A stretch of DNA of 28,069 nucleotides from contig JBCBQC010000082.1 in assembly GCA_039820405.1 (NCBI GenBank), positions 1-28,069 of the forward strand, in the 5' to 3' direction. Under the pieces are notes generated by a model. That model saw nothing but the letters and a program-made list of their open reading frames with translations. It searched no databases and was not told the origin of the DNA. Made by a program: the position numbers and the translations under genes. Below, one piece after another: positions 20,101 through 27,687 of the stretch. Source of the stretch: CALLVY01 sp937899855 (lineage in GTDB: Bacteria; Bacteroidota; Bacteroidia; Chitinophagales; Saprospiraceae). How positions within the stretch are numbered: the first letter of the stretch is position 1; every line of letters starts with the position of its first letter.

Positions 20101-20492
20101 AGGCCCTACAAAAACGCTACCGCGGCCCCGAATTGGCGACCCCCGATGTGTCGATCAGCGAAAAGGTAACCCGACCGGAAGACCAGTTTATGCAAAAGCT
20201 CCAAACCGTCATCTACGACAATCTGGGCGACGAAAACTTTGGCATCGCCGAATTGTGCCGGGGCATGGCCTCCAGCCGGACCCAGCTGCACAATAAAATT
20301 AAAGCCCTTACCGGCAAATCGACTTCCATTTACCTGCGCTCCCTCCGGCTCCACCGCGCCAAAGCACTGCTGCTCACTACGGACCTCAACGTCACCGAGA
20401 TCGCCTACGAGGTGGGCTTTCGGGATCCCAAGTACTTTAGCCGGACCTTCGCCGAGGAATTTGGCAAGTCCCCCTCCAAGATGCGGGGCTAG
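17193..20492 (+). CDS. TPR hybrid histidine kinase/response regulator with AraC output
   Basis: This 1099-residue one-protein signalling system senses on the outside of the inner membrane and acts as a DNA-binding regulator inside. Residues 1-24 are a signal peptide (RQSLLLCLCCFGICFVLSGQ). About 30-480 is helical TPR repeats (e.g. LERSLEYFQRALRLMKKAGW, LDSAMVYYEKALVAVREG). A coiled coil leads to one membrane helix at 522-541, then a second coiled coil to HisKA with phospho-acceptor H588 in SHEFRTPL. HATPase: N-box LLSNAIKF (~700), DTGIGIP (734), GGGTGIGLAL (~765). Receiver: LLIVEDNAD (852), phospho-acceptor D899 in LILSDVMMP, K951 in LTKPFEQRE. The C-terminus (~1000-1098) is an AraC-type double HTH ending in IAYEVGFRDPKYFSRTFAEE. 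All catalytic residues are present. The start ATG at 17193 directly precedes the signal peptide. It is divergent from the Tc operon, so regulating it is possible; its ligand is unknown. Confidence 0.93.
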   Translation: MQAPWRQSLLLCLCCFGICFVLSGQSSDLEKTSLSEQIAASPEGPERRDLIIKLAFSISIDHPDSAQALLQRITPAILASEDEHQYLDMIYALGSAYRARRQLDSALLLYDEAEALAIKLDRPARLADVLDKVGNTYFEQNDVERGTRFLQQSLAIGKQLPERYNEFKAATNLGQSLSLAGQTDSADYYFNEALNALKNEENADRQRAEVLTNMAGNMKRSGQLERSLEYFQRALRLMKKAGWVLGVSRITREIGVFYFRLGDFSQALEYFHEAHQIVEETQNYNEINTCLEFLFEGYLTLEDYDNALLHLEQAQANWLKLNEEARNAQLSLNEGQVRLLKQEYDRARLAFLDNLAIKRQRGQMIDQEDYWYLGTAYRRLQRLDSAMVYYEKALVAVREGADLATTVDCHLGLGGIHEEWSEQRAALEDYRAAYRIAIDNNFREKEMDASVGLYRVYKSLGDNGASLRFLENSRNLQDSLFNEEKLRDIARVEANFEFEREKQQLTFEREQENVEQARIRRTLWLALAFLGVLLLIGLGYFRSKQRANEKLNLLNEELRTQKQVVEQQKDKLEELDRAKSRFFTNISHEFRTPLTIIRGMADQIESKPDTWAIKGGQMIRQNAQNLLQLVNQILDLQKLEVDSLKLNLVRGEVIQYLNYIFQSFQSYAMGKRVTLHFLSDVEQLTMDYDSEKVLRILSNLLSNAIKFTEEEGNVYLYLAQTDKAEPHLQIRVQDTGIGIPEAQLPYIYDRFYQVETHSASHGGGGTGIGLALTRELVELMDGNIQVSSTVGKGTTFTVDLPIRRSADTPLVEGDVLPADLSLPAASAAPTDLTHTELRIPAPPAEEADRPLLLIVEDNADVVQYLVACLEDQYRYQVARDGQEGIDRAIELVPDLILSDVMMPKKDGYELCKTLKQDGRTSHIPIVLLTAKADLDSRISGLERGADAYLTKPFEQRELMVRLQKLFELRQALQKRYRGPELATPDVSISEKVTRPEDQFMQKLQTVIYDNLGDENFGIAELCRGMASSRTQLHNKIKALTGKSTSIYLRSLRLHRAKALLLTTDLNVTEIAYEVGFRDPKYFSRTFAEEFGKSPSKMRG

Positions 20493-20499
20493 CGAGGGC

Positions 20500-20871
20500 T
20501 CACACGTGTTGGTCGATCAGGATGTGATTGCCATCGGGGTCGGTCAGGGCAATGCTCCCCGGGCCGCTGCTTCCCGCTTCGGTTTTCCGGTCGAGGGCCA
20601 GGCCCTGGTCCACCAGGTGGGCTTCGATCTGGCGGACGTCCGCAAACTGCTCCAGCGGACTGGCGTTTTCGTCCCAGCCCGGGTTAAAGGTCAAGATGTT
20701 GCCCTCGAACATCCCCTGGAAGAGGCCGATCAGGGTCTTGCCATTTTTGAGGATTAAATAGTGCTGGCTGGCGTCGCCCCCGAATACGCTAAACCCCAGC
20801 TTTTCGTAAAAAGCCTGCGAAGCGGCCAAGTCCTTGACGGATAGGCTGATGGAAAATACTCCCAGTTCCAT
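20500..20871 (-). CDS. VOC (glyoxalase/bleomycin-resistance/dioxygenase) family protein
   Basis: A 123-residue cytoplasmic protein with the two-module VOC pattern: SISLSVKDLAASQAFYEKLG at the N-terminus, LILKNGKTLIGLFQ in the middle, and the closing GSIALTDPDGNHILIDQH. Members are metal-dependent enzymes or ligand-binding proteins acting on small molecules; the substrate cannot be told from sequence. The frame stays open upstream to 21036, but the extra 55 residues are basic, atypical, and overlap the divergent promoter area, so I use the ATG at 20869-20871, which begins exactly at the domain. Its stop is only 7 bases from the end of the convergent hybrid kinase gene, with no hairpin between them. 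Confidence 0.85.
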   Translation of the reverse strand: MELGVFSISLSVKDLAASQAFYEKLGFSVFGGDASQHYLILKNGKTLIGLFQGMFEGNILTFNPGWDENASPLEQFADVRQIEAHLVDQGLALDRKTEAGSSGPGSIALTDPDGNHILIDQHV

Positions 20872-21065
20872 GATGGATCGTTTTGATGAAAATTCGATGC
20901 GGATGATTCGGTGCGGGTAGGAAATGGCATCGCCGCGCCCACCAACGAATGAAAGATAATAAAATTTCCGGGAGCTTCTTTTTGTCGGGGGACTACTTTT
21001 GGGGGACTTCCGCTTTCTTTTTCCAACCCACGGCACTATTTTCCGTTTCCCTTTTGTTTTAAAAA

Positions 21066-23642
21066 ATGCTGCTTATGAAATCCGTCACTCCCATCCTTCG
21101 TGTCGCCCTGCTTTTGCTCGCCATCGCGGGGGGCTACTACCTGATCCATTCCTCTTACAACACTGAAATTTCGGAAGCGCCAACGGGCGAAGCGCGGGAG
21201 TCGGCGGAGACCATTCCCGGCCCTTGGCTGTTTCACCAACGGGCCTATCCGCACGGGCGGGTGGAGCGGACGGCGGTCCTGGAGGCCCGGCGCGCCCGCA
21301 AACAGCTGTTGCGGGAAAAGCTACAAACCGCTTCCCAACGGCTCGATAACGAATGGGAGTTTGCCGGCGCCACCAATATCGGGGGCCGGGTGACGGATCT
21401 CGAAATGCCTCCTTCGGACCTGCAAACCATCTACGTCGGTACGGCTTCGGGCGGTATTTTCAAAACCGAGAACCAGGGAGCGGACTGGACGCCCATCTTC
21501 GACGATGCCCTCAGTCTGGCCATTGGCGACATCGCCCTGGCGCCCAGCGATGAAAACATTCTTTACGTCGGCACCGGAGAGCCCAATGGGGGTGGGGGAT
21601 CGATTACCTACGATGGATTGGGGGTTTACAAATCTACCGATGCGGGCGCGACTTGGAAGGCGCTGGGCTTGGAAACGGTGGGCAGTATTGGCAAGATCGT
21701 CGTCGATCCCACGGATCCGGATCGGGTCTGGGTAGCGGCGATGGGGGACCTGTTTGGCCAAAATCAGAATCGGGGAGTCTATTACAGTGAAAATGGAGGT
21801 CAAAGCTGGGAGCGCGTATTGTTTGTATCCGAAAAATCCGGTGCCATCGATCTGGCCATCCACCCGCAGAACCCTGACGTGTTGTACGCCGCGATGTGGG
21901 AACGGACCCGAACGCCCGACAACAATGTTTACGGGGGGGACGACAGTGGCATCTACCGCTCCACCGACGGGGGGCGCACCTGGACCGAACTCACCAACGG
22001 TTTGCCCTTTCTGGCGGAGCAAAAAGGACGCATTGGTTTGGCCATCGCCCCTTCGCAAGCCGAAACGGTTTATGCCTACTACGCCACCACCGACGGTTGG
22101 ACGCAAGGCGTTTTTCGCACCGACGACGGTGGCGACAACTGGACCAACGCCAATGCCTTTGGGATCAACTCGGTTCCCTTTATGTGGTGGTTTGGGAAAA
22201 TCTTTGTTCACCCCCAAATTCCCGATCGGCTCTACCTGTCGGGTTTTCATACCGAGCGGTCCGATGATGGGGGCAGTCTTTGGTCGACCGTCTTCGCTGG
22301 GGCCCACGTCGATCAGCACAGCGTTTTTATCCACCCCCTCAATCCCAACCTGGTGGTCATTGGCAACGACGGTGGGGTGTACCTCAGCTTTGACGGGGGG
22401 GATACTTACGGTAAGCTAAATGGCCTACCCATCACCCAATTTTACACCTGCGAGATCGATCCCCAAAACCCCGCAGCCCTTTACGGTGGCACCCAGGATA
22501 ACGGTAGCCAACGGACGCCCGATGGGCAGCTCGACAATTGGGAACTCCTGCTTTGGGGCGACGGTTTTGTCTGCCTGGTCAATCCGGTGGACCCCAATAT
22601 CCAGTACGCCGAAAGTCAGTACGGCAATTTGTACAAATCGGTGGACGGCGGCCAAAGTTTTTTCCGGGCGCTCCTCGGAGTGGATGGTGCGGATCGGAAC
22701 AATTGGAACAGTCCGGTCGTCTTTGACCCCGCGGATCCAGAGGTCATGTATTTTGGGACCCAACGGCTGTACCGCTCCACCGACGGGGGGGATCGCTGGA
22801 CGCCCATCAGCGAGGACCTCTCGAAGGGGCCGGGGGGTGGAAGCCAGGTTTACGGCACCCTCACCAGTATCAGCGTATCACCGCTGGATCCCAATCTGAT
22901 TTACGTCGGTACGGACGACGGCAACGTTTGGCGGACCGACGACCAGGGGGGGCAGTGGACGCTGCTCTCCGATGCCTTGCCCCTCCGCTGGGTGACCAGC
23001 GTACGGGCCGACCCCAAAGATGCCGAGGTGGCTTACGTCACTTTTTCGGGCTACCGTTACAATTTGACCACTCCCCACGTTTTCAAAACCGAAGACCGCG
23101 GGGCCACTTGGCGTTCCATCAGCGGCGACTTGCCCGACGTTCCGGTCAACAAGCTGCTGATCCTGGAAGACGATCGCTTGGTAATCGCAACGGACATTGG
23201 GGTGTTTTTGAGTGAGGATGGGGGAGCGGAGTGGGAGCTGCTGGGAACTGCTTTACCCAACGTCGTAGTGACCGATTTGGACTACTACGCCCCGACTACG
23301 ACCTTGGTGGCAGCGACTTACGGCCGCTCGATGTACCGCTACACTTTTGCGCCGACTACCAGCACCACCGCACCCGCTACGCCCGATTGGACCGCTCGGG
23401 TTTTTCCCAATCCCAGTCGGGGGCAGGCGCAGTTGCGTTGGGAGGCTCCCGAGCCGGGGCGTTACACCGTCGATCTGTTTGATGCTTCGGGCAAATGGCT
23501 GCGGCGACTGGGAGATCAGGACTGGGCGGCGGGGACTCAGCAGTTGACCCTCGATCCCACGGGGCTGACGGCGGGGCTGTACCGCCTGAGCTTGAGTAAT
23601 GGTGTGGCACGGACGAGCCTTGAGTGGGTAGTTTTGGACTGA
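21066..23642 (+). CDS. Secreted BNR/Asp-box repeat protein with T9SS sorting domain
   Basis: This 858-residue export protein belongs to the sortilin/VPS10-like, YVTN/BNR repeat group that is common in Bacteroidota and often labelled glycosyl hydrolase. Residues about 5-30 form a hydrophobic export signal (ILRVALLLLAIAGGYYLI). I count twelve Asp-box-like motifs, e.g. STDAGATWKAL, SENGGQSWERV, STDGGRTWTEL, RTDDGGDNW, STDGGDRWTPI, TEDRGATWRSI and SEDGGAEWELL, spread over residues ~130-770, which implies one or two beta-propellers. The last ~80 residues (VFPNPSRGQAQLRWEAPEPG ... GLTAGLYRLSLSNG) are a type A T9SS sorting domain, so the protein is predicted to cross the outer membrane. A second possible start ATG lies at 21075. 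No catalytic residue set for a glycosidase is evident; a binding or scaffold role is equally possible. Confidence 0.88.
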   Translation: MLLMKSVTPILRVALLLLAIAGGYYLIHSSYNTEISEAPTGEARESAETIPGPWLFHQRAYPHGRVERTAVLEARRARKQLLREKLQTASQRLDNEWEFAGATNIGGRVTDLEMPPSDLQTIYVGTASGGIFKTENQGADWTPIFDDALSLAIGDIALAPSDENILYVGTGEPNGGGGSITYDGLGVYKSTDAGATWKALGLETVGSIGKIVVDPTDPDRVWVAAMGDLFGQNQNRGVYYSENGGQSWERVLFVSEKSGAIDLAIHPQNPDVLYAAMWERTRTPDNNVYGGDDSGIYRSTDGGRTWTELTNGLPFLAEQKGRIGLAIAPSQAETVYAYYATTDGWTQGVFRTDDGGDNWTNANAFGINSVPFMWWFGKIFVHPQIPDRLYLSGFHTERSDDGGSLWSTVFAGAHVDQHSVFIHPLNPNLVVIGNDGGVYLSFDGGDTYGKLNGLPITQFYTCEIDPQNPAALYGGTQDNGSQRTPDGQLDNWELLLWGDGFVCLVNPVDPNIQYAESQYGNLYKSVDGGQSFFRALLGVDGADRNNWNSPVVFDPADPEVMYFGTQRLYRSTDGGDRWTPISEDLSKGPGGGSQVYGTLTSISVSPLDPNLIYVGTDDGNVWRTDDQGGQWTLLSDALPLRWVTSVRADPKDAEVAYVTFSGYRYNLTTPHVFKTEDRGATWRSISGDLPDVPVNKLLILEDDRLVIATDIGVFLSEDGGAEWELLGTALPNVVVTDLDYYAPTTTLVAATYGRSMYRYTFAPTTSTTAPATPDWTARVFPNPSRGQAQLRWEAPEPGRYTVDLFDASGKWLRRLGDQDWAAGTQQLTLDPTGLTAGLYRLSLSNGVARTSLEWVVLD

Positions 23643-23698
23643 GGCAAGAATGGTGGAGAGATTTCCTACCTTTACGGGGAAATGGTAAACCGCCTTTT

Positions 23699-24130
23699 AT
23701 GTCACTCGCACTGATCCGTCTCCTACTCGATTTTGGACTTTTCGTCCTCATTTGGCTGGTCCAACTGGTGGTTTACCCCAGTTTTAAGTACTACCAGAGT
23801 GCCGACCTGTTGCGTTGGCACGGGCCCTATACGCAGGGCATCTCGGTGATTGTGATTCCCTTGATGTTGGCCCAGCTTTTTGTGGTGCTGTACCAGTGTT
23901 GGCAGGCGCCGACGGCCGGGGCCATCGCTAGCGCGGCCCTGGTGATTGCGCTGTGGGGCATTACTTTCTTACAGTTTGTCCCCCTCCACGATGTCATTTC
24001 TCGCAATAGTTTTGACGCGCAAACGCTCCACGAGTTGGTGGCTAAAAACTGGTGGCGGACCCTGCTGTGGACCCTCCTACTAGGCGTTTCAGTCGCACAA
24101 TACCTGTCTCAAGTACCCGCTACGGAGTAA
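23699..24130 (+). CDS. Small four-helix integral membrane protein, unknown function
   Basis: A 143-residue hydrophobic protein with four predicted membrane helices at about 6-26, 47-66, 72-93 and 118-136. Distinctive polar landmarks are YPSFKYY after helix 1, RWHGPYT before helix 2, FVPLHDVI after helix 3 and NWWRTLLW at the start of helix 4. I recall similar hypothetical membrane proteins across Bacteroidota but no known function. The open frame begins at 23624, inside the end of the preceding gene; I chose the ATG at 23699 because it starts directly at helix 1 and does not overlap the upstream gene. It lies 56 bases after the BNR protein gene, so co-transcription is possible. Confidence 0.75.
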   Translation: MSLALIRLLLDFGLFVLIWLVQLVVYPSFKYYQSADLLRWHGPYTQGISVIVIPLMLAQLFVVLYQCWQAPTAGAIASAALVIALWGITFLQFVPLHDVISRNSFDAQTLHELVAKNWWRTLLWTLLLGVSVAQYLSQVPATE

Positions 24131-24172
24131 ATTTGCCCCCTCGACCCGGGATTACTTGTAGAAGTGTGCAAA

Positions 24173-24190
24173 ATACTCTACATTGAGTAT
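24173..24190. repeat. Short inverted repeat upstream of surface protein gene
   Basis: ATACTC (24173-24178) and GAGTAT (24185-24190) are perfect 6-base arms around the loop TACATT, about 85 bases before the start at 24275. It is too short for a terminator and has no T-run. It could be an operator or chance. Confidence 0.25.
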
Positions 24191-24274
24191 GGCAAGGTAA
24201 GCGGTAAAAAGCTCTAGGTATTCGCTCGTTTGGAAGTGAATACCTTATTCTTTCATTCAATAGTTAGCTTCCTT

Positions 24275-26353
24275 ATGCGTTACCTTTTGCTTTCCCTCCT
24301 AAGCTTCCTTTCTTTTATTTCCCTCAGTTACGGTCGTTCCGATACCCTGATTATCTGCGCCGGTGAGTCGATCCAGTTGGAGACCACCCCGGGCCAGATC
24401 AGCTACCTGTGGACGCCCGAGGACGAGGTTTCCAATGCTACGATCTTCAATCCCACGGTTAGCCCCGAGGAGACCCAGACCTACTACGTACGGGTCGAAC
24501 CCATTCAGGACATCAACCTGGTCTTCAACGGCGATTTTAGCTCGGGCAACTCGGGCTTTACCACCGACTACATCCTGACTACCGTGCCTACCTTTGCCCA
24601 GGGACACTACGCCATTTTTACCAACCCCCAGCAATTCAATGCGGACTTTGGCGACTGTCGCGATCATACCCCCTCGGGTGATGGCCTGATGTTCGTAGCC
24701 GACGGTGCCACCATCCCCAACGAGCGGGTCTGGTGTCAGGAGATCGACGTCGTCCCCGGGCGGACCTACGATTTTTCCGCCTGGATTTGCAATGTACATC
24801 CCACCGCCCCTTCGCGTCTCCAATTTTCCATCAATGGGGACCTGCTGGGCGATGTTCTCGACGTTCAATCCGCCGTTTGCGACTGGCAAGAATTTGTGGC
24901 CGACTGGTACTCCGACAATTTTACCCGCGCCGAAATCTGTATCACCAACCAAAGCACCATCGCGATCGGCAACGACTTTGCGATCGACGATATCAACTTT
25001 ACCCTCAACGAATCCTTCTACATCGACACCTTTACCGTCGTCGTTTTGGAGACTTCCAATACCGAGCTGGAGACGTCCATTTGTGCCAACGAAAGCTTTT
25101 CCTTCAACGGGCAGTCGGTGGCCGCGGGTACGCAGATGGATTTTAATTTTGTGGGGGCCAATGGTTGTGATTCCATCATTTCCCTCACCGTCAATGCCAT
25201 CGATACTTCGCTCCGGCAAACGGTGCTCGATACTTTTTGCCTGGGTGAAACAGTCCTTTACCGGGGGGCTCCCATTAGTCGCGATACGGTGATCTGCGAG
25301 ATCTATACCAATGCGGTGGGCTGCGATTCGTCCATCTGTTTTGTGGCCCGTTTCCTCTCCGAGGCCACCATCGAGATGACCCTGGTCAGTCCTACCTGTG
25401 GCGGCTATACCGACGGCGCTTTATTGGCCCAACCGATTGCGGGTAAGCCCCCCTATGCTTACCAGTGGGAGGACGGTAGTTCACAGGCCCGCCGGGACGG
25501 TATTCCGGCCGGGACCTACCGACTTACGGTGACTGATTCTCGGGATTGTGTGGCGGAAAAAACGGTGGAGTTGAGCGAGCCCGAGTCCATTGTGGTGAGC
25601 GCCGATTATACCGAGCCCTCCTGCTTCGGAGGGACCGATGGGGCCATTCAGCTCGGCGCCAGTGGTGGTACACCCGATTATACTTTCCAATTGGCGGGCG
25701 AAACCCTACCGATTGAAGCCTTGGCACAACAACTGGCGGCGGGCCCTTATGCCCTGTTGGTGTACGACGCGAACGACTGCGAGATGGATACCACGCTCGT
25801 TCTAAATCAACCCCGAGCCATTGCCCTCGATCTGCCCCGTGATACCAGCATTGCCCTGGGGTGTGAATGGACGATCAACGCGCGGGTCAGCTCCGAACTG
25901 CCCTACACCGTCCAGTGGACGCCGGTCCTGGGACTGGATTGTGGACAGTGCGAAAGGCCACGGCTCACGGCCACCAAGGACCTGACCTACCGGCTGGAGG
26001 TAGTGGATCAAAACGACTGTCGGACTAGTGATTCCCTTCGCCTCACCGTTTTAGCGGCTTATGAGCTATACATTCCCAATGTCTTTAGCCCCAATTTTGA
26101 TGGCGTCAACGATTATTTCGAAGTCTTTCCGGGTAAGGCGGTAGAGCAAATCGTATCGCTACGGGTGTTCAACCGCTGGGGAGCACTGGTCTTTCAGCAG
26201 GAAAACTTTGCGCCCGGGGACCCCATTGGCCGTTGGGATGGCAGATTTGGCTCGCGGGATTACGATCCGGGGGTCTACGTCTACGTCGCCGAAGTGGCGT
26301 TTTTAGATGGTGCCGTGGAACGCTTTAGTGGGGACGTTACCATCTTAAAGTAA
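24275..26353 (+). CDS. SprB-repeat surface protein with CHU_C (T9SS) C-terminal domain
   Basis: This 692-residue cell-surface or secreted protein begins with the signal peptide MRYLLLSLLSFLSFISLSYG. In order it shows: an Ig/PKD-like module with LIICAGESIQLETTPG and TYYVRV (~25-80); a galactose-binding-like beta region starting LVFNGDFSSGNSGFTTDY and ending NDFAIDDINFTL (~85-245); two cysteine modules, ICANESFSFNGQ...NGCDSI and FCLGETVLYRG...VGCDSS (~265-365); two SprB-type repeats, PTCGGYTDGALLAQPIAGKP and PSCFGGTDGAIQLGASGGTP, each closed by an xDCxxxxT strand (~370-515); and a C-terminal gliding-motility-associated domain with YIPNVFSPNFDGVNDYFEVF, FNRWGALVFQ and YDPGVYVYVAEV (~603-692). 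That last domain is a type B T9SS signal. An alternative start at 24230 adds 15 residues; the ATG at 24275 gives the cleaner signal peptide. It probably acts in adhesion or gliding; the ligand is unknown. Confidence 0.88.
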   Translation: MRYLLLSLLSFLSFISLSYGRSDTLIICAGESIQLETTPGQISYLWTPEDEVSNATIFNPTVSPEETQTYYVRVEPIQDINLVFNGDFSSGNSGFTTDYILTTVPTFAQGHYAIFTNPQQFNADFGDCRDHTPSGDGLMFVADGATIPNERVWCQEIDVVPGRTYDFSAWICNVHPTAPSRLQFSINGDLLGDVLDVQSAVCDWQEFVADWYSDNFTRAEICITNQSTIAIGNDFAIDDINFTLNESFYIDTFTVVVLETSNTELETSICANESFSFNGQSVAAGTQMDFNFVGANGCDSIISLTVNAIDTSLRQTVLDTFCLGETVLYRGAPISRDTVICEIYTNAVGCDSSICFVARFLSEATIEMTLVSPTCGGYTDGALLAQPIAGKPPYAYQWEDGSSQARRDGIPAGTYRLTVTDSRDCVAEKTVELSEPESIVVSADYTEPSCFGGTDGAIQLGASGGTPDYTFQLAGETLPIEALAQQLAAGPYALLVYDANDCEMDTTLVLNQPRAIALDLPRDTSIALGCEWTINARVSSELPYTVQWTPVLGLDCGQCERPRLTATKDLTYRLEVVDQNDCRTSDSLRLTVLAAYELYIPNVFSPNFDGVNDYFEVFPGKAVEQIVSLRVFNRWGALVFQQENFAPGDPIGRWDGRFGSRDYDPGVYVYVAEVAFLDGAVERFSGDVTILK

Positions 26354-26357
26354 CTTT

Positions 26358-26885
26358 TCAACCTTCCCGGTAAGGCCGGTGCCGGTAGTACTTGGGGCGT
26401 TGGTCGATGCGCAAATGGAGCCAGGCGACGCCCAGGTCCGCCGTACTCAACCAACGTGGGGCGTCGGTGAGGGCCGCAGCGTAGCGTTCGCCGACGAGCT
26501 GCCAGAAACGGTCCTGCTGGGTGCTGGCCTCCGAGCGTGCAAAAGCGGCCAGGTGGGCGTAGTGCTCCATGGCGCCTTGCGGTGTGGGAACGATCAATTC
26601 CGCATCCCGTCCCAGATTACAAAAATGACAGACCAGCGAATCGTCAAATTGCTCCCGAAAGGGGTGGGGGTTAGCACTGCTACGCGCCAGTGATGGGCTG
26701 TCGATGACGATAAACTCGAAAGCGCGTTCCCGTTCGGAGTGCCGCAGCGGCGGAAGTTCCCAGTAGAAGGCGGGACTATTTTTCCACAACTCGATCACTT
26801 GTCCTACACTTAGGACGACAACTTGCTCCAGGACTTGTAGCTAGGTACTGCGCTCGCTTTGTTGAAGGGTTCGGGTGGTCCACAT
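26358..26885 (-). pseudogene. DUF6940-like gene, interrupted by amber codon and internal deletion
   Basis: The readable part (GTG at 26798 to the stop at 26358) gives 146 residues: YWELPPL, FEFIVIDSPSLA, CNLGRDAELIVPTPQ, YAHLAAFAR, STADLGVAWLHLRIDQRPKY. These match my memory of the DUF6940 family of unknown function. The natural start appears to be the ATG at 26883-26885, in the same frame, encoding MWTTRTLQQSERST, then a single TAG at 26841-26843, then LQVLEQVVVLSVGQVIELW. TAG is one base from TAC (Tyr), which would restore continuity. In addition, ELWKNSPAF runs directly into YWELPP; I recall about 20 residues between these blocks in relatives, so an internal deletion is likely. A shortened protein from the GTG remains possible. 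The gene is divergent from 27003 and ends 4 bases from the convergent surface protein gene. Confidence 0.6.
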
Positions 26886-27002
26886 GATTTGCGGTAGTTT
26901 TTGCGATGGGGCACTAAGGTACGGCGTAAAATTTTTGTCCTCACGCGGTTACCAATCGGATTTTGGGTGGAATGTAGGGTAAATGCTTTAACCAACCGCA
27001 AT

Positions 27003-27617
27003 ATGAAAAAGATACTGACTTTTTGGGGCCTCTACTTGGCCCTGGCAACATCCACCGGGCTTATGGCCCAGGAGGTTTTCCAAAACGAGCAATACGGATT
27101 TTCGATGACCTCCCCCGAAGGTTGGCAAGTCCAACAAGAGGAAGACATCCTCAAGAATCTGGATAAATACGATTTTGATGAGGAACAACTTCAGGAGTTG
27201 CTCGCCAAACGCAACGGCAGCATTCCCCTCATCTCCTTTTTCAAATACGATCCCAAGACCCACGCCGGCCTGATTCCAACCATCCAAATCCTGGTGCGGA
27301 GTAATCCAACGCCGAGCTTTGAATACTTTGAGCAGATGATTAACCAGAGTGCCGGCGATCTCAAAAACGTGCTAGAGGATTTTACCTTGATCGAAAGCCC
27401 CCGGGTCGTGGAAGTGTCGGGCCAGCCAGCGATATTTTTAACGGGTACCTACTCTTTAGGGACCAAGCGGGGGGCCAAGTTGTACGCTCGTACTCGGGTC
27501 TACGCGGTTCCCAAAGGCGCTTATTTCTTTCAGATCGCCTTTATCGATGCCCAGGAGGGCGAGGACTGTTCCGAGCTCTTCGATGCCCTCCTTCAGTCCA
27601 TTCAAATCAGCGATTGA
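27003..27617 (+). CDS. Exported PsbP/DUF1795-like protein
   Basis: A 204-residue protein with a signal peptide (MKKILTFWGLYLALATSTGL, cut probably before or after AQ). The mature part starts NEQYGFSMTSPEGW, the typical opening strand of PsbP/DUF1795-like small domains, and continues with ISFFKYDPKTHAGLIPTIQI, VVEVSGQPAIFLTGTYSL, ARTRVYAVPKGAYFFQIAFI and a final SELFDALLQSIQIS helix. In this superfamily such proteins are periplasmic or lipid-linked domains of mostly unknown function. The frame is open from 26901, but the signal peptide begins at the ATG at 27003. A strong hairpin terminator follows 22 bases after the stop, so the gene is probably transcribed alone. Confidence 0.78.
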   Translation: MKKILTFWGLYLALATSTGLMAQEVFQNEQYGFSMTSPEGWQVQQEEDILKNLDKYDFDEEQLQELLAKRNGSIPLISFFKYDPKTHAGLIPTIQILVRSNPTPSFEYFEQMINQSAGDLKNVLEDFTLIESPRVVEVSGQPAIFLTGTYSLGTKRGAKLYARTRVYAVPKGAYFFQIAFIDAQEGEDCSELFDALLQSIQISD

Positions 27618-27639
27618 TTCCGGGGGCTAGGCCATAAAA

Positions 27640-27665
27640 AAAGCCGCTCCTTCGGGAGCGGCTTT
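27640..27665. terminator. Bidirectional intrinsic terminator
   Basis: Perfect 11-base arms AAAGCCGCTCC (27640-27650) and GGAGCGGCTTT (27655-27665) flank the stable tetraloop TTCG. An A-run precedes the left arm (a T-run for minus-strand transcripts), and the right arm ends in TTT for plus-strand transcripts. It sits between two convergent genes, ending at 27617 (plus) and 27688 (minus), and can serve both. Confidence 0.9.
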
Positions 27666-27687
27666 CTGCTTGAATTTAAATGTACAC

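Noticed and set aside
20872..21036. 55-residue N-terminal extension of the VOC protein
   Set aside because: Basic, unrelated to the VOC fold, and would place the start in the divergent promoter; the ATG at 20871 begins at the domain.
21321..22334. 337-codon minus-strand frame under the BNR gene
   Set aside because: Antisense of a repeat-rich real gene with signal peptide and T9SS tail; it has no independent signature.
23651..23686. Weak hairpin ATTTCC...GGAAAT after the BNR gene as a terminator
   Set aside because: Only 6 base pairs with an 11-base loop and no T-run; it does not qualify as an intrinsic terminator.
24299..25219. 306-codon minus-strand frame under the surface protein gene
   Set aside because: Shadow of the CHU_C/SprB gene; composition is the reverse complement of its D/G/T-rich modules.
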